Below are positions 18,128-27,091 of a DNA stretch of 64,000 bases, piece after piece. Source of the DNA: Candidatus Sulfotelmatobacter kueseliae (GTDB lineage: Bacteria > Acidobacteriota > Terriglobia > Terriglobales > Acidobacteriaceae); assembly GCA_900290255.1 (NCBI GenBank), contig OMOD01000007.1, forward strand, positions 46,000-109,999, read 5' to 3'. The stretch's first letter is position 1. Each line of letters opens with the position of its first letter. The translations under genes and the position numbers were made by a program. Under the pieces are notes generated by a model that worked only from the letters and a program-made list of their open reading frames with translations, did not search any database and was not told the DNA's origin.

Positions 18128-19162
18128 TTACTTCGCTTTAAGCGATTTCTTGCGCTCGTTCACGGAAGGCGCCAGCTCGGTAGAACGTCTCAAGATCAGG
18201 CTGGTGATGAGTCGATACTCGTTCATTCGATGGTTCGGAGATACTTTTCCCACTTCGTTCATCAGGGCCCGGAATGCCAGCTTGGCCAGTTCCGTTTGCG
18301 ACATTTGCACGGTCGTCAGCGGCGGAGTAGTGAATTGAGCGAGTCGGATATCGTCGAACCCGATGACGGAGAGGTCAGCCGGTATTTTCATGTCGTGGTC
18401 GTAGGCTTCCCTGATCACTCCGATGGCGGTCATGTCATTGGAGCAAAGAACCGCAGTTGGGCAACAGTTGGATGCAATCAGTTTGGTCAGGGCACCCATG
18501 CCACCTTCCAGGCTGTGGTCCCCTTCTACGATCAGGTTAGCGGGAAGCCCGATTTCCGCCATGGATTGCAGGAACGCATTCTTCCTCGCCAACGCCGACT
18601 TCAGCTGGAGTGGTCCGCTGACAAAGGCGATGCGCGTATGACGCAGCGCCGCCAGATGTTGCACTGCCTGGCGAATCCCGCTTAGATAGTCGATTCGAAT
18701 GTTGGCTACGTGCGGGGCATCGGGCCCCACATCGACAAACACAAGCGGCACCTTGCGGAAGCGAAGGTGCTCGAGCAGCGAGTCTTCCATTCCGAAGGTC
18801 AGGATGGCAACCCCGTCGACGCGCCGTTCGATCATGCGTCGCACGGATAATTCCATCCTCTTGGGATCGTGCACGGTCGACGTCAGCAGAATCTCGTAGT
18901 TGTTCTCGACTGCGAGATTCTCGAACGTCTGAACAATCTCCGGGAAAAAGGGATTGGTAATTTCAGAGACGACCAAGCCAAAGATGCGGCTTCTGCCTGA
19001 GACTAGAGCCCGGGCTTGGGTATTGGGATAGTAGCCAAGTTTATCTACGACTCTCCAAACACGCTTGGCAAGTTGCGCGTCTACGGTGGGGACACGGTTA
19101 ATCGCACGAGAAACGGTGGCGGTGGAAACCCTCGCCCTCCGCGCAATCTCACGGATATCCAT
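18128..19162 (-). CDS. LacI family transcriptional regulator
   Basis: ORF 18128..19186; MDIREIARRARVSTATVSRAINRVPTVDAQLAKRVWRVVDKLGYYPN HTH, followed by periplasmic-binding-like sensor domain. Confidence 0.95.
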   Translation of the reverse strand: MDIREIARRARVSTATVSRAINRVPTVDAQLAKRVWRVVDKLGYYPNTQARALVSGRSRIFGLVVSEITNPFFPEIVQTFENLAVENNYEILLTSTVHDPKRMELSVRRMIERRVDGVAILTFGMEDSLLEHLRFRKVPLVFVDVGPDAPHVANIRIDYLSGIRQAVQHLAALRHTRIAFVSGPLQLKSALARKNAFLQSMAEIGLPANLIVEGDHSLEGGMGALTKLIASNCCPTAVLCSNDMTAIGVIREAYDHDMKIPADLSVIGFDDIRLAQFTTPPLTTVQMSQTELAKLAFRALMNEVGKVSPNHRMNEYRLITSLILRRSTELAPSVNERKKSLKAK

Positions 19163-19317
19163 AGAGCGGGAACAACCCGCGGGCACATCTTATCAAAGCC
19201 ATGCCGAGGCCGCCAGCAGTACACGTTTACGGCGATACCGGGAGCCGATTTCTCGCTCTCCTTGGGCCAGACAACAGAGGCCCGTTCCACACTGAGCAAA
19301 CCTCGAAGTACAGCACA

Positions 19318-19330
19318 GGAAACGTTTACC
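19318..19330. promoter_or_regulatory. Candidate LacI-family operator GGAAACGTTTACC (AAACGTTT core)
   Basis: Imperfect dyad about 155 bp upstream of the LacI regulator start (minus strand). Confidence 0.3.
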
Positions 19331-19427
19331 GCGAAGGCATCCACGATGGTGGGTCAACGGAGCGTCGGCAAGTGACATGCTGGCCAACTCTGGACTGGCA
19401 AGCGCAGTTTCTAAGCCGCTCCGCTCG

Positions 19428-20843
19428 TCATGGTTTATAAGCACCTTCGGTCAGGTCGTCCGGCAAGGTCGAATATCTGCCCAGCATCTGGTAGGTCTCA
19501 ATCAATGCCCAGTCAACCATCCGTTCTCCAGCACCTACCTCGACCCATGTGCTCGCACTCGCCGCCCCATATCCGCCACGGCTGGCAGCACGTATCGTCG
19601 GAAAGTATCCGTGATACCCGTTGGTGTATCCAAAGAACAGCGTAGTGCCAACCGGGCAACGGGCCCGCCAGCTCTCCTGAAAGTCGACAAAGGGCTCTCC
19701 TGGGACGGCGATGATTGCGATCTGCTTGTTGATCAGCACAGCCGTCACACGCGCGTCAATGACCGGGCGAATGGGCGATCCCATCTGCTCCAGACTTTTG
19801 GCGCCAAAGGTCTTCAGCAAAGCGGCACGAAACTGATCCGGATCCCAGCGAAGTCTCAGGTGCAGCGTTTCTTCACGGAAGTCGATGCTTGCGGAAGGAT
19901 CATTTGCCGTCTGAATGCCTTTAGCTACGCGTACCACTTCCTGGCCCAACTGCTCACCGGTCCAATCGCGCAGTTTGATCGCGTTTTCCTTCATTGGCAT
20001 GACCGCGTAGTAGGGATTGATGTCGCCATCCGCGCCTTGTACGAAAAAGCTCTGGACGTTCCCACCCAAGGCCTTCTCGACGACACGATTGGTGACGCCG
20101 GGATAGTCGGCCGAATACTGAAGGTTTTCCGAGCCGAGGACGACCGGGTGGCAGGCGTAGTTAATCAGAATTGCGAGAGGGACTCCGTTTCTATCATCGA
20201 TGCGAAGAACCGTCACGGTGGGATCCACCGGAGAGGTCGGAACCATGGTCGGATTCTGCTCGAACCAGCTCACCGACCCGTCGTCATTCACACGGAGCCG
20301 GTTGTGGCCGATGAAAACGGATCCGGTTCCAGTGCCGATTCGAGCGGTCTGCAAATTATCGGAAGCGGTCTTGATTCCTGCCGCGATCTCATTGAGCGCC
20401 CTCTGTTCCCATTCCGGGGGAGAGCCGTCGTACTCGTCTTTGATGACTGGAGCGGCATGTGTATGGGTCGCAGTCAGCAGCAGGCACGAGATGCCGCTCG
20501 ACTTGCTGACCACCTCCTTCAAGTGGTCCAACGAAGGTTCCCCAAAGCTGCGACCGAGATCGACGGCAACGATGGCAATTCGTTTCCCACCCGCGTCTAA
20601 TACCAGGATACGGGCATAGAGCGGGTCCAGGGTCCCGGTGGCGGGATCCGTGCGGTCTTCGAAGCCCCACAACGGCTCGTGTGTTTTCGGTGTGATGTCG
20701 ACCTTTGCAATGCCTGCACGAAGCTCTGCGCGAGCGATAGAGATGCCCCATAGAAGAAGGACGCAGAGGACCCCCAGGAAACGGTTTCGCATATGCCCCC
20801 CAAAAAACTGTTGCCAATCGGATTTCAATAACCTCAAACTCAC
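19428..20843 (-). CDS. Neutral/alkaline non-lysosomal ceramidase N-terminal-like protein
   Basis: LRAGIAKVDITPKTHEPLWGFEDR..., TATHTHAAPVIKDEYDG, NYACHPVVLGSENLQYSADYPG. GTG start overlaps the upstream stop by 4 nt; alternative ATG at 20792 (MRNRFLGVLCVLLL). Confidence 0.8.
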   Translation of the reverse strand: MSLRLLKSDWQQFFGGHMRNRFLGVLCVLLLWGISIARAELRAGIAKVDITPKTHEPLWGFEDRTDPATGTLDPLYARILVLDAGGKRIAIVAVDLGRSFGEPSLDHLKEVVSKSSGISCLLLTATHTHAAPVIKDEYDGSPPEWEQRALNEIAAGIKTASDNLQTARIGTGTGSVFIGHNRLRVNDDGSVSWFEQNPTMVPTSPVDPTVTVLRIDDRNGVPLAILINYACHPVVLGSENLQYSADYPGVTNRVVEKALGGNVQSFFVQGADGDINPYYAVMPMKENAIKLRDWTGEQLGQEVVRVAKGIQTANDPSASIDFREETLHLRLRWDPDQFRAALLKTFGAKSLEQMGSPIRPVIDARVTAVLINKQIAIIAVPGEPFVDFQESWRARCPVGTTLFFGYTNGYHGYFPTIRAASRGGYGAASASTWVEVGAGERMVDWALIETYQMLGRYSTLPDDLTEGAYKP

Positions 20844-22345
20844 TTCTGTTCCATCAAGCCAACCAGCGTGCGCGTCACGGCTCCCGCCATTTCCGGGCCG
20901 CAGGAATTGACTTCGCCGTACCAGCGCTCAGGTTTGTTGTTGAGCCAGGGTGGCTCGTTATCCCATTCCGCCTTGGGGATGATGTAGCCCAACTCGTCGT
21001 TCCCGAGCCCGAAAATGAACTGGTACTTACTCTTCATGTGGGCTCGCAGGGTTGGTTCAAATGGCGCGTCGGGGAAGTCGGCTCCCGGATAGCGGGTGAT
21101 CCCACCGTTGACCAGTTCCGGGTAGATCTCTCCCGGAACGGTTGTGATTTCCGCCGTTACCTGATTCTTGCTCATGAATTCGAGGTAGTCGACTTCCGTT
21201 TGCAAATCCTTGCCCGTGGCCTGCGGGAGTTGTGCCTGGCCGGAAAGCTCTTTCAGGGGGCTGGGCGAATCCTTGAGCAGGATGCTCTGGTCGGGTTTTC
21301 CTTCGGTATAAAGCGGGCGCCGACCCTTGAAGGCCCCCGCCGCGGCAGCGATCCGGAAAAGTTCATTTTGCAGGGGCACGAAGATGACCGACTTGCGGAT
21401 CACGACCGAATCGATGTCGAACTTCGTCCCGCTTTCGAGCGCGCGCAGGGCGAGATCGCCCACAAGATTGCCGAACAGCTCGGCCTTGGTCCACGTGGCA
21501 TCTTTCGCTACCTGACCCGTCTCCGGGTCCTGCAGAGCGACCTGGTCCCCGAGTGTGCTGAGCAACCCGCCAATGGAGCCGTTGAAATAGACGGCCACCC
21601 CGCCGGCCTTCTCTTCCACGCGCTTGCATAGCCAGAAGGGAAAGTCAGCAGTGATCTCGGTGTTTTTTGATTCGAGGGTTTCCGGATGGTCGCTCCAGTT
21701 CACCAGGGTGGCAATCGTCTTGCCTCCGGAAGCAGCCGTGAGCTGCATCGTGAACAGAAAAGGGTCCTTCACATAAGGCGGGCGGTCGTCATTCTGCAGC
21801 AGAGCGAGCAGCGGATGGGTGTCCCGCGCCAGTGTCAGCTGCGCGTCGGTCATGGAGTGGACGGCCTTGGCGGCGGTTTCTGCGATCTGTTCGTCAACCC
21901 AGTCCAGGTACTTCTCGTCAATCCCGGATTGCAGTGGGGCAGGGCCCCAAATCCCCATCGTGTCAGGCCCCTCGTGGTCGTGCGTCGAGGCCACGATCAC
22001 ATGGGTCACTTCGGGGGCCAGTTGCTTCATCTTCTCTCGGACCTTCAGCACGTTGTCATAAAAGAGCCCGATCACGTCCACCGCGCACATCGCGACCGTG
22101 TCTTTTCCTGTGCTCAGTGCCAGGCAGCGGACATAGAGGTCGTCATGAACGCCGGTGGCGACACGGTTGAAATCGAAGCCGGCCATGTACACCTTGCCCG
22201 ACTTCACATCCGGAGTGATGACGCTCTTGGCTGCACCTGCCCGCAACCCGGCTCCCCATGCCTGGAACGGCATGACGGCCAGCAAAAAGACGATGATTGA
22301 AGCTCTGCTAATGTTGCTGCGCACAATTTCCTCCTTGTCGAACAC
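20840..22345 (-). CDS. Neutral/alkaline non-lysosomal ceramidase N-terminal-like protein
   Basis: LRAGAAKSVITPDVKSGKVYMAGFDFNR, VIVASTHDHEGPDTMGIWG, NWSDHPETLESKNTEITADFP. Confidence 0.8.
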   Translation of the reverse strand: MFDKEEIVRSNISRASIIVFLLAVMPFQAWGAGLRAGAAKSVITPDVKSGKVYMAGFDFNRVATGVHDDLYVRCLALSTGKDTVAMCAVDVIGLFYDNVLKVREKMKQLAPEVTHVIVASTHDHEGPDTMGIWGPAPLQSGIDEKYLDWVDEQIAETAAKAVHSMTDAQLTLARDTHPLLALLQNDDRPPYVKDPFLFTMQLTAASGGKTIATLVNWSDHPETLESKNTEITADFPFWLCKRVEEKAGGVAVYFNGSIGGLLSTLGDQVALQDPETGQVAKDATWTKAELFGNLVGDLALRALESGTKFDIDSVVIRKSVIFVPLQNELFRIAAAAGAFKGRRPLYTEGKPDQSILLKDSPSPLKELSGQAQLPQATGKDLQTEVDYLEFMSKNQVTAEITTVPGEIYPELVNGGITRYPGADFPDAPFEPTLRAHMKSKYQFIFGLGNDELGYIIPKAEWDNEPPWLNNKPERWYGEVNSCGPEMAGAVTRTLVGLMEQK

Positions 22346-22359
22346 CGAAATGGCGCTGG

Positions 22360-25300
22360 CTAGAAAATAAGTTTCAGCCCCAACTGGACCTCACGCGGGT
22401 CTCCTGGACCCCCGGAGGCAAAACCGGCGACGGCTTGGACCGTGTTGAAAATCTTTCCGAAACTCGGCGATGCCAGGTCGGCCTGCGGGACGTCAAAATT
22501 CGCCCGATTCAGGAGGTTGAAAATCTGCCCGTCGAATTCCAGAGCCGTTCCTTCCGTCAGCCGGAAGTGCCGCGACACCGAGAAATCCCAACTTGCGAGA
22601 CCGGGCCCGGTCAAGCTATTGCGGCCCGCGTCTCCGAAGGTGTAAGGCGCCGGAGCACTGAAGGCGGAAGCGAGCACCCACTGATTGGGCGTCTGCTTTG
22701 CCGGAACAGGGTTCCCGACCAGGTTCGGGCGGTCGTCACCCTCGTTCGTTTGGCTGATGTCTCCGCTGATTTGTGGTGTAAATGGCGGCCCGCTCTGTGC
22801 GGTAAAGATGCCACTCACTTCCCAGTCGCTGACCAGATAGTTGAGCACGTGGTTCCCTGCCTGGAAGCGACCTGCACCGAAAGGCAGCTTGTAAACATAG
22901 GCCGCGGACAAGCGGTGGCGAATGTCGAACTCGGAGCGCGCCCGCTCCGCCGCCAGGTCGTGCGAGTTCTGGGGGAAGTTGGTATTGCGGTTGGTGCCGA
23001 ACACGGTGGAGTTCGTATCAATCGACTTCGAGTAGGTGTACGCCACCAGGAGGGCCATCCCATCGGAGAAGTGCCTCTCCAATTTCGTCTGCAGGGAATG
23101 GTAGATCGAGTCTCCGTTGGAGTCCGTGTAGGTGAAGTTTCCGTAATTTGGATAAGGTTGCGTGGTCGTCTGGGTCGCCGGATTGGGGATGGGCTCATTG
23201 GGGTCCCACTCGCGCACCAGGTGCAACCCACGCGTGCCCACATAGCCCACTTCGAGCAGGAACGCTCTCGGCAGCTCCCGCTGCACATTCAGAGTCCACT
23301 CGTAAATCTTCGCATCCCGGAAGTGCAGATTGAAGGGTGACGGTGAGGCGAAGGCCGGTCCGACCATGTTTGGCTCGAACACACTTTGAAGGATGGCCCC
23401 CGTGCCCACCTCCGCGGGGTTCAGCGGGAGTACCGTTGTCAATTCCCCAAAGCTTTCCTTGGCGAACGGGGGATTGGCCGATTTCTGGAAATCCACGTCG
23501 CCAAATGTGCGGTCATAGAAAACTCCGCCGCCGCCGCGCACCACGGTCTTTGCCTGCGGCGACCAACTAAACCCCAACCGCGGAGCAAAGTCATCGCGGT
23601 CGGGATACTGCAGGGCGCGGTTTTCCGCGGTGCTCCCCAGGCTCGTCGTACCGACAGTGGTATAACTCCCGGTCGTCGAATCGTACTGCATCAGGGTGAC
23701 CGCAGAAGTTCCCGCCACCATGATGTCCCCGTTCTGAAAGTCGAAATTAGCGAACTGGTTCTTCTGGTCGGTCACCAGCCCGTTGTACTCGTAACGCAGC
23801 CCGAGGTTCAGCGTGAGATTGGGACGCACCTTCCAGTTGTCCTGGAAAAAAAAGTTGGGAGAGTTCATCGCCCCGGAAATGTAGGCGGCAATCCCGTTGA
23901 TCCAGTATGTGGGCAGGCCCAGCAACGCGTCCGCAAGGCCATTGCCCAGGATGGTATTAGCGGGCAGCCCAAGATCTCCCGGGGTCAGATTTCCCAGGCC
24001 GCCAGTGACCAAACCGGTGAAGTCAAATTCGCCGCGAATCGTATTATCTTCCGAGAAATTGCCGCGGTGCACCGAGGCCACGGACACACCGTAAGCCATG
24101 GAATGATTGCCGTGAACCTGCGTGACTGTATCGGCGAGTTCGAAGGTGTTGACCGCGCCGGTCTGTGGCGTGCTTTCGTCCGATCCCATACTGACGTAGC
24201 TGCCTACGTTCATATTGGGCACGCCCGTCTGGCTGGGGATGGTACTCAAGCCTAGAATGCCCAATTGCTGCGCGATCGTCTGTCCCTGATCCTGGTTGAT
24301 ATAGTCGAGCTTCCAGCGGTTATAGCCGAACTTGAATTCGTTCAGCAGGGAGTGCCGGAAGGTGTGCGTCCAGTCCAGTCCCGCGATCATAAAACCGTCC
24401 CGATTCCGCTGTCCGTAACCTGGCAACGCGCTGCCTCCTGCGAAGGGCAAAAAAGTGTGGTCGAGCGTTTGCCCGAAGCGGAAGAACATGGTGTCCTTGG
24501 TTCCCCACTGGTGATCGACGCGGGCGGTGTAAGTGGCCAGTGCGATGCCGCGTTTTCCCTCCGCTTGGTAGTTGGCATCGCCGCATGCCGCGTTCGGGAT
24601 GTTCGGCTGGGGGTAAAGATTCATCAGCGCCTGCCCCACGGGGTCTGCGGCCGGCAACACCTGGTTAATGTTCGTAAACGGCTGCACGGTACCACTTAGC
24701 AGGGCTACTGGGTTGATCAGCACCGTCGGTGCCGCGCAGTCCGAGTCAAGAAGGTCGGAAAAGTCCCCGCCACGCTCTTTGAGCGTGGGCACAAGAGAGT
24801 TGTTGTAAAAGGCCCGGCTCTCCCGCAATTCTTCGAAGGCCAGGAAGAAGAAGCTTCGGTCGCGACCCTTGTAGATGCTGGGAAGTGTGATCGGACCACC
24901 CAGGGTGGCTCCGAACTGGTTGCGCACGAACGGCGGCACCTCGGGTTCAAAGTAGTTGGGCGCATCGAAGATCTTGTTGCGAACGAAATCGTGCAGGCTG
25001 CCGTGCAACTGATTGGTGCCCGAGCGAGTCACCATGTTGACCTGGGCCCCGGCCTGCCCGCCGAATCGCGCGTCGTACATCCCTGTCTCCATGCGGAACT
25101 CCTGCACCGAATCCAGGGGTGGCGTGACCACGTACTGTCCCACGCTCATGGTCGTGTTGCTCATGCCGTCGAGCAGATAATTGTTCATCGACTCGCGCAG
25201 GCCGTTCACGTTGATGGCCCCGCCGCGCTCGCTGTTCTCCGAGCCGCCTGCGGCTGGCACCACCCCAGGCGTAAAGAGCGTTAACTCCAGGAAATGCCGA

Positions 25301-25755
25301 CCGTTGAGCGGAAGCTCCTGCACTTTCCCCTGTTCAATCGTCGTGCCCACCGAGGAGGATTGCGTATCCAGCACGGTCGGAGGCGCGGAGACTGTGATCT
25401 CCGTGGCTTGCGCCCCGACTTTCATCTGAAAATCGATCTTCAAGTGGGCGTTGACCAGCAGTTGCACCGTGCCGGTCCTCGTCTTTTCGAACCCGGCCGC
25501 CTGCACCTCGAGCCGGTAATGGCCGGGCGGCAGCAGCGGAATTAGGTAGGAACCGTCGGCCACCGTCGTGGCGCCGCGGGTAAATCCGGTGTCCTGCTCG
25601 ACCGCCGTTACTTGCGCACCGCCGATAACCGCGCCCGACGAGTCAGTCACTTGTCCGGTGAAGCTCCCTTGGACCTGTTGTGCCCGCGCAACGGAGCACC
25701 ATCCGGCCAGCAATAGGAAAGAAAAAATGGCAGACGCCAGTATCGTGCGTTTCAT
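22360..25755 (-). CDS. TonB-dependent receptor, Oar-like
   Basis: 1131 aa; QGSFTGQVTDSSGAVIGGAQVTAVEQDTGFTRGATTVADGSYLIPLLPPGHYRLEV and beta-barrel. Confidence 0.9.
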   Translation of the reverse strand: MKRTILASAIFSFLLLAGWCSVARAQQVQGSFTGQVTDSSGAVIGGAQVTAVEQDTGFTRGATTVADGSYLIPLLPPGHYRLEVQAAGFEKTRTGTVQLLVNAHLKIDFQMKVGAQATEITVSAPPTVLDTQSSSVGTTIEQGKVQELPLNGRHFLELTLFTPGVVPAAGGSENSERGGAINVNGLRESMNNYLLDGMSNTTMSVGQYVVTPPLDSVQEFRMETGMYDARFGGQAGAQVNMVTRSGTNQLHGSLHDFVRNKIFDAPNYFEPEVPPFVRNQFGATLGGPITLPSIYKGRDRSFFFLAFEELRESRAFYNNSLVPTLKERGGDFSDLLDSDCAAPTVLINPVALLSGTVQPFTNINQVLPAADPVGQALMNLYPQPNIPNAACGDANYQAEGKRGIALATYTARVDHQWGTKDTMFFRFGQTLDHTFLPFAGGSALPGYGQRNRDGFMIAGLDWTHTFRHSLLNEFKFGYNRWKLDYINQDQGQTIAQQLGILGLSTIPSQTGVPNMNVGSYVSMGSDESTPQTGAVNTFELADTVTQVHGNHSMAYGVSVASVHRGNFSEDNTIRGEFDFTGLVTGGLGNLTPGDLGLPANTILGNGLADALLGLPTYWINGIAAYISGAMNSPNFFFQDNWKVRPNLTLNLGLRYEYNGLVTDQKNQFANFDFQNGDIMVAGTSAVTLMQYDSTTGSYTTVGTTSLGSTAENRALQYPDRDDFAPRLGFSWSPQAKTVVRGGGGVFYDRTFGDVDFQKSANPPFAKESFGELTTVLPLNPAEVGTGAILQSVFEPNMVGPAFASPSPFNLHFRDAKIYEWTLNVQRELPRAFLLEVGYVGTRGLHLVREWDPNEPIPNPATQTTTQPYPNYGNFTYTDSNGDSIYHSLQTKLERHFSDGMALLVAYTYSKSIDTNSTVFGTNRNTNFPQNSHDLAAERARSEFDIRHRLSAAYVYKLPFGAGRFQAGNHVLNYLVSDWEVSGIFTAQSGPPFTPQISGDISQTNEGDDRPNLVGNPVPAKQTPNQWVLASAFSAPAPYTFGDAGRNSLTGPGLASWDFSVSRHFRLTEGTALEFDGQIFNLLNRANFDVPQADLASPSFGKIFNTVQAVAGFASGGPGDPREVQLGLKLIF

Positions 25756-26010
25756 TGAAGGGACCTCCCAAGGCTAAGAGCGCTTCTCGATCGAGGCGTG
25801 GCCCATTTGACCATAGGCGTTTCGGCCGCTGCCCAAGAACACGCAAAACACAATAAAGCAGCAACAGCCTCCTGCGAATTGAGAAAACTCATGGGTCTCC
25901 GGGGATCAGTGCTCCCCCAGTGAAGGCGGGCAACCCGCCCCTCCGAGAACAACTCAGACAGGCAGTGAAGAATGCCTGCCCAACTGCATGCGGAATTTTC
26001 CTGTAACGAT

Positions 26011-26340
26011 TTAATGAAACGGTGTAGTATCATCTAGTTCAACGGGTGGTGTCAAGGGGAAGTTTGCCGCTGGTTGAGCGTTGACGCAGCAGATAGCGGC
26101 ATCGGTTTGTTGCAATTGCGCCTGACTGAGTTCGACGATCGAACCCAGGCCAAGCTGATAACGGCTATGGGCGAGACTCAGGCCGAGATCGGCTTCCTTG
26201 GCGAGCTCGGCGGCAACGCCGGCACGCCGAAATGCGGTGTTGCTGGAGAGCCATGCAGTGCGAACATCCCTCACGACCCGGTCGCGCAGATCCCGAGCGC
26301 TTTCCGCCGCAGCTTTGGCCGGGAAGTTTGCTTCCGAAGC
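26011..26340 (-). pseudogene. Relic of a TolC-like outer membrane efflux (OEP) gene, C-terminal helical region only
   Basis: Minus frame reads RWAASEANFPAKAAAESARDLRDRVVRDVRTAWLSSNTAFRRAGVAAELAKEADLGLSLAHSRYQLGLGSIVELSQAQLQQTDAAI, an OEP coiled-coil signature; overlaps the TetR 3' end in another frame. Confidence 0.7.
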
Positions 26341-26966
26341 GGCCCACCGAGGACAAGGCTGCAGACCTCGCGAATGTAATTCTCACTGAGTTCGTCATGC
26401 CGGATCAGGAAACGCATGTAGATTGCGCCGTAGAGCGTATCGAGCACGACGTCAAGGTCGAGGTTCTCTGGAAGCTCGCCTCGTTCAATTGCCCGTCGCA
26501 GGGTCTTGTAGGCTTCCTCCCGGCGCGGCCGCAGGAAGCGCTCACGGAAGGCAGTGAGCAATTCAGGGTCGGACTGCCCTCCTGCCAGTAGCGCGGCTAC
26601 AATCCGGCCGCGCGGGCTGCGCAGCACGCCCAGAAATTGCGCCATCTGCAGGCTCATGTCCCGGTACACAGAACCCGTATTGGGAAAATGCAGTTCCGGC
26701 TCCGCGCTGGAAGCAAATGCGTCTACCACCAGAGCGCCCTTGTTCGGCCACCAGCGATACACGGTGGCTTTGCCTACGTCGGCATCGGCGGCAATGGCTT
26801 CGATGGTCAGACCGGAGAAGCTGGAGCGCTGCAGCAGTTTCAGCGTGCTTCGAAATATGGCCTGGCGCGCCTGCTCGCTGCGGGGACGGCCAGGCAAGCG
26901 CCGGCCATTTGCGCCATCGTCGGAATCGCGCCCGTGTTTCCGGCCACCCGAAAGTAATTGCCGCAT
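26271..26966 (-). CDS. TetR/AcrR family transcriptional regulator
   Basis: GRPRSEQARQAIFRSTLKLLQRSSFSGLTIEAIAADADVGKATVYRWWPNKGALVVDAF. Confidence 0.9.
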   Translation of the reverse strand: MRQLLSGGRKHGRDSDDGANGRRLPGRPRSEQARQAIFRSTLKLLQRSSFSGLTIEAIAADADVGKATVYRWWPNKGALVVDAFASSAEPELHFPNTGSVYRDMSLQMAQFLGVLRSPRGRIVAALLAGGQSDPELLTAFRERFLRPRREEAYKTLRRAIERGELPENLDLDVVLDTLYGAIYMRFLIRHDELSENYIREVCSLVLGGPLRKQTSRPKLRRKALGICATGS

Positions 26967-26994
26967 CCGCCCACTTTAGCATATATTGAATCCA

Positions 26995-27007
26995 ATACGT
27001 ACCGTAT
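26995..27007. promoter_or_regulatory. Candidate TetR operator ATACG-TAC-CGTAT
   Basis: Inverted repeat in the divergent intergenic region between TetR (start 26966) and the RND permease (start 27092), with imperfectly symmetric flanks. Confidence 0.45.
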
Positions 27008-27091
27008 CGAATCAGCAAGGTCTGTAATTTTGTCTGAGTCCGGCCGGGTGTAGATTGGGGGAACGTTGCCGGCCGGAATTCGAGTCGCTCT

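Noticed and set aside
25787-25796. CTCGATCGAG palindrome upstream of the second TonB receptor
   Set aside because: Ten bp, self-complementary by chance in GC-rich DNA; no second copy or consistent position.
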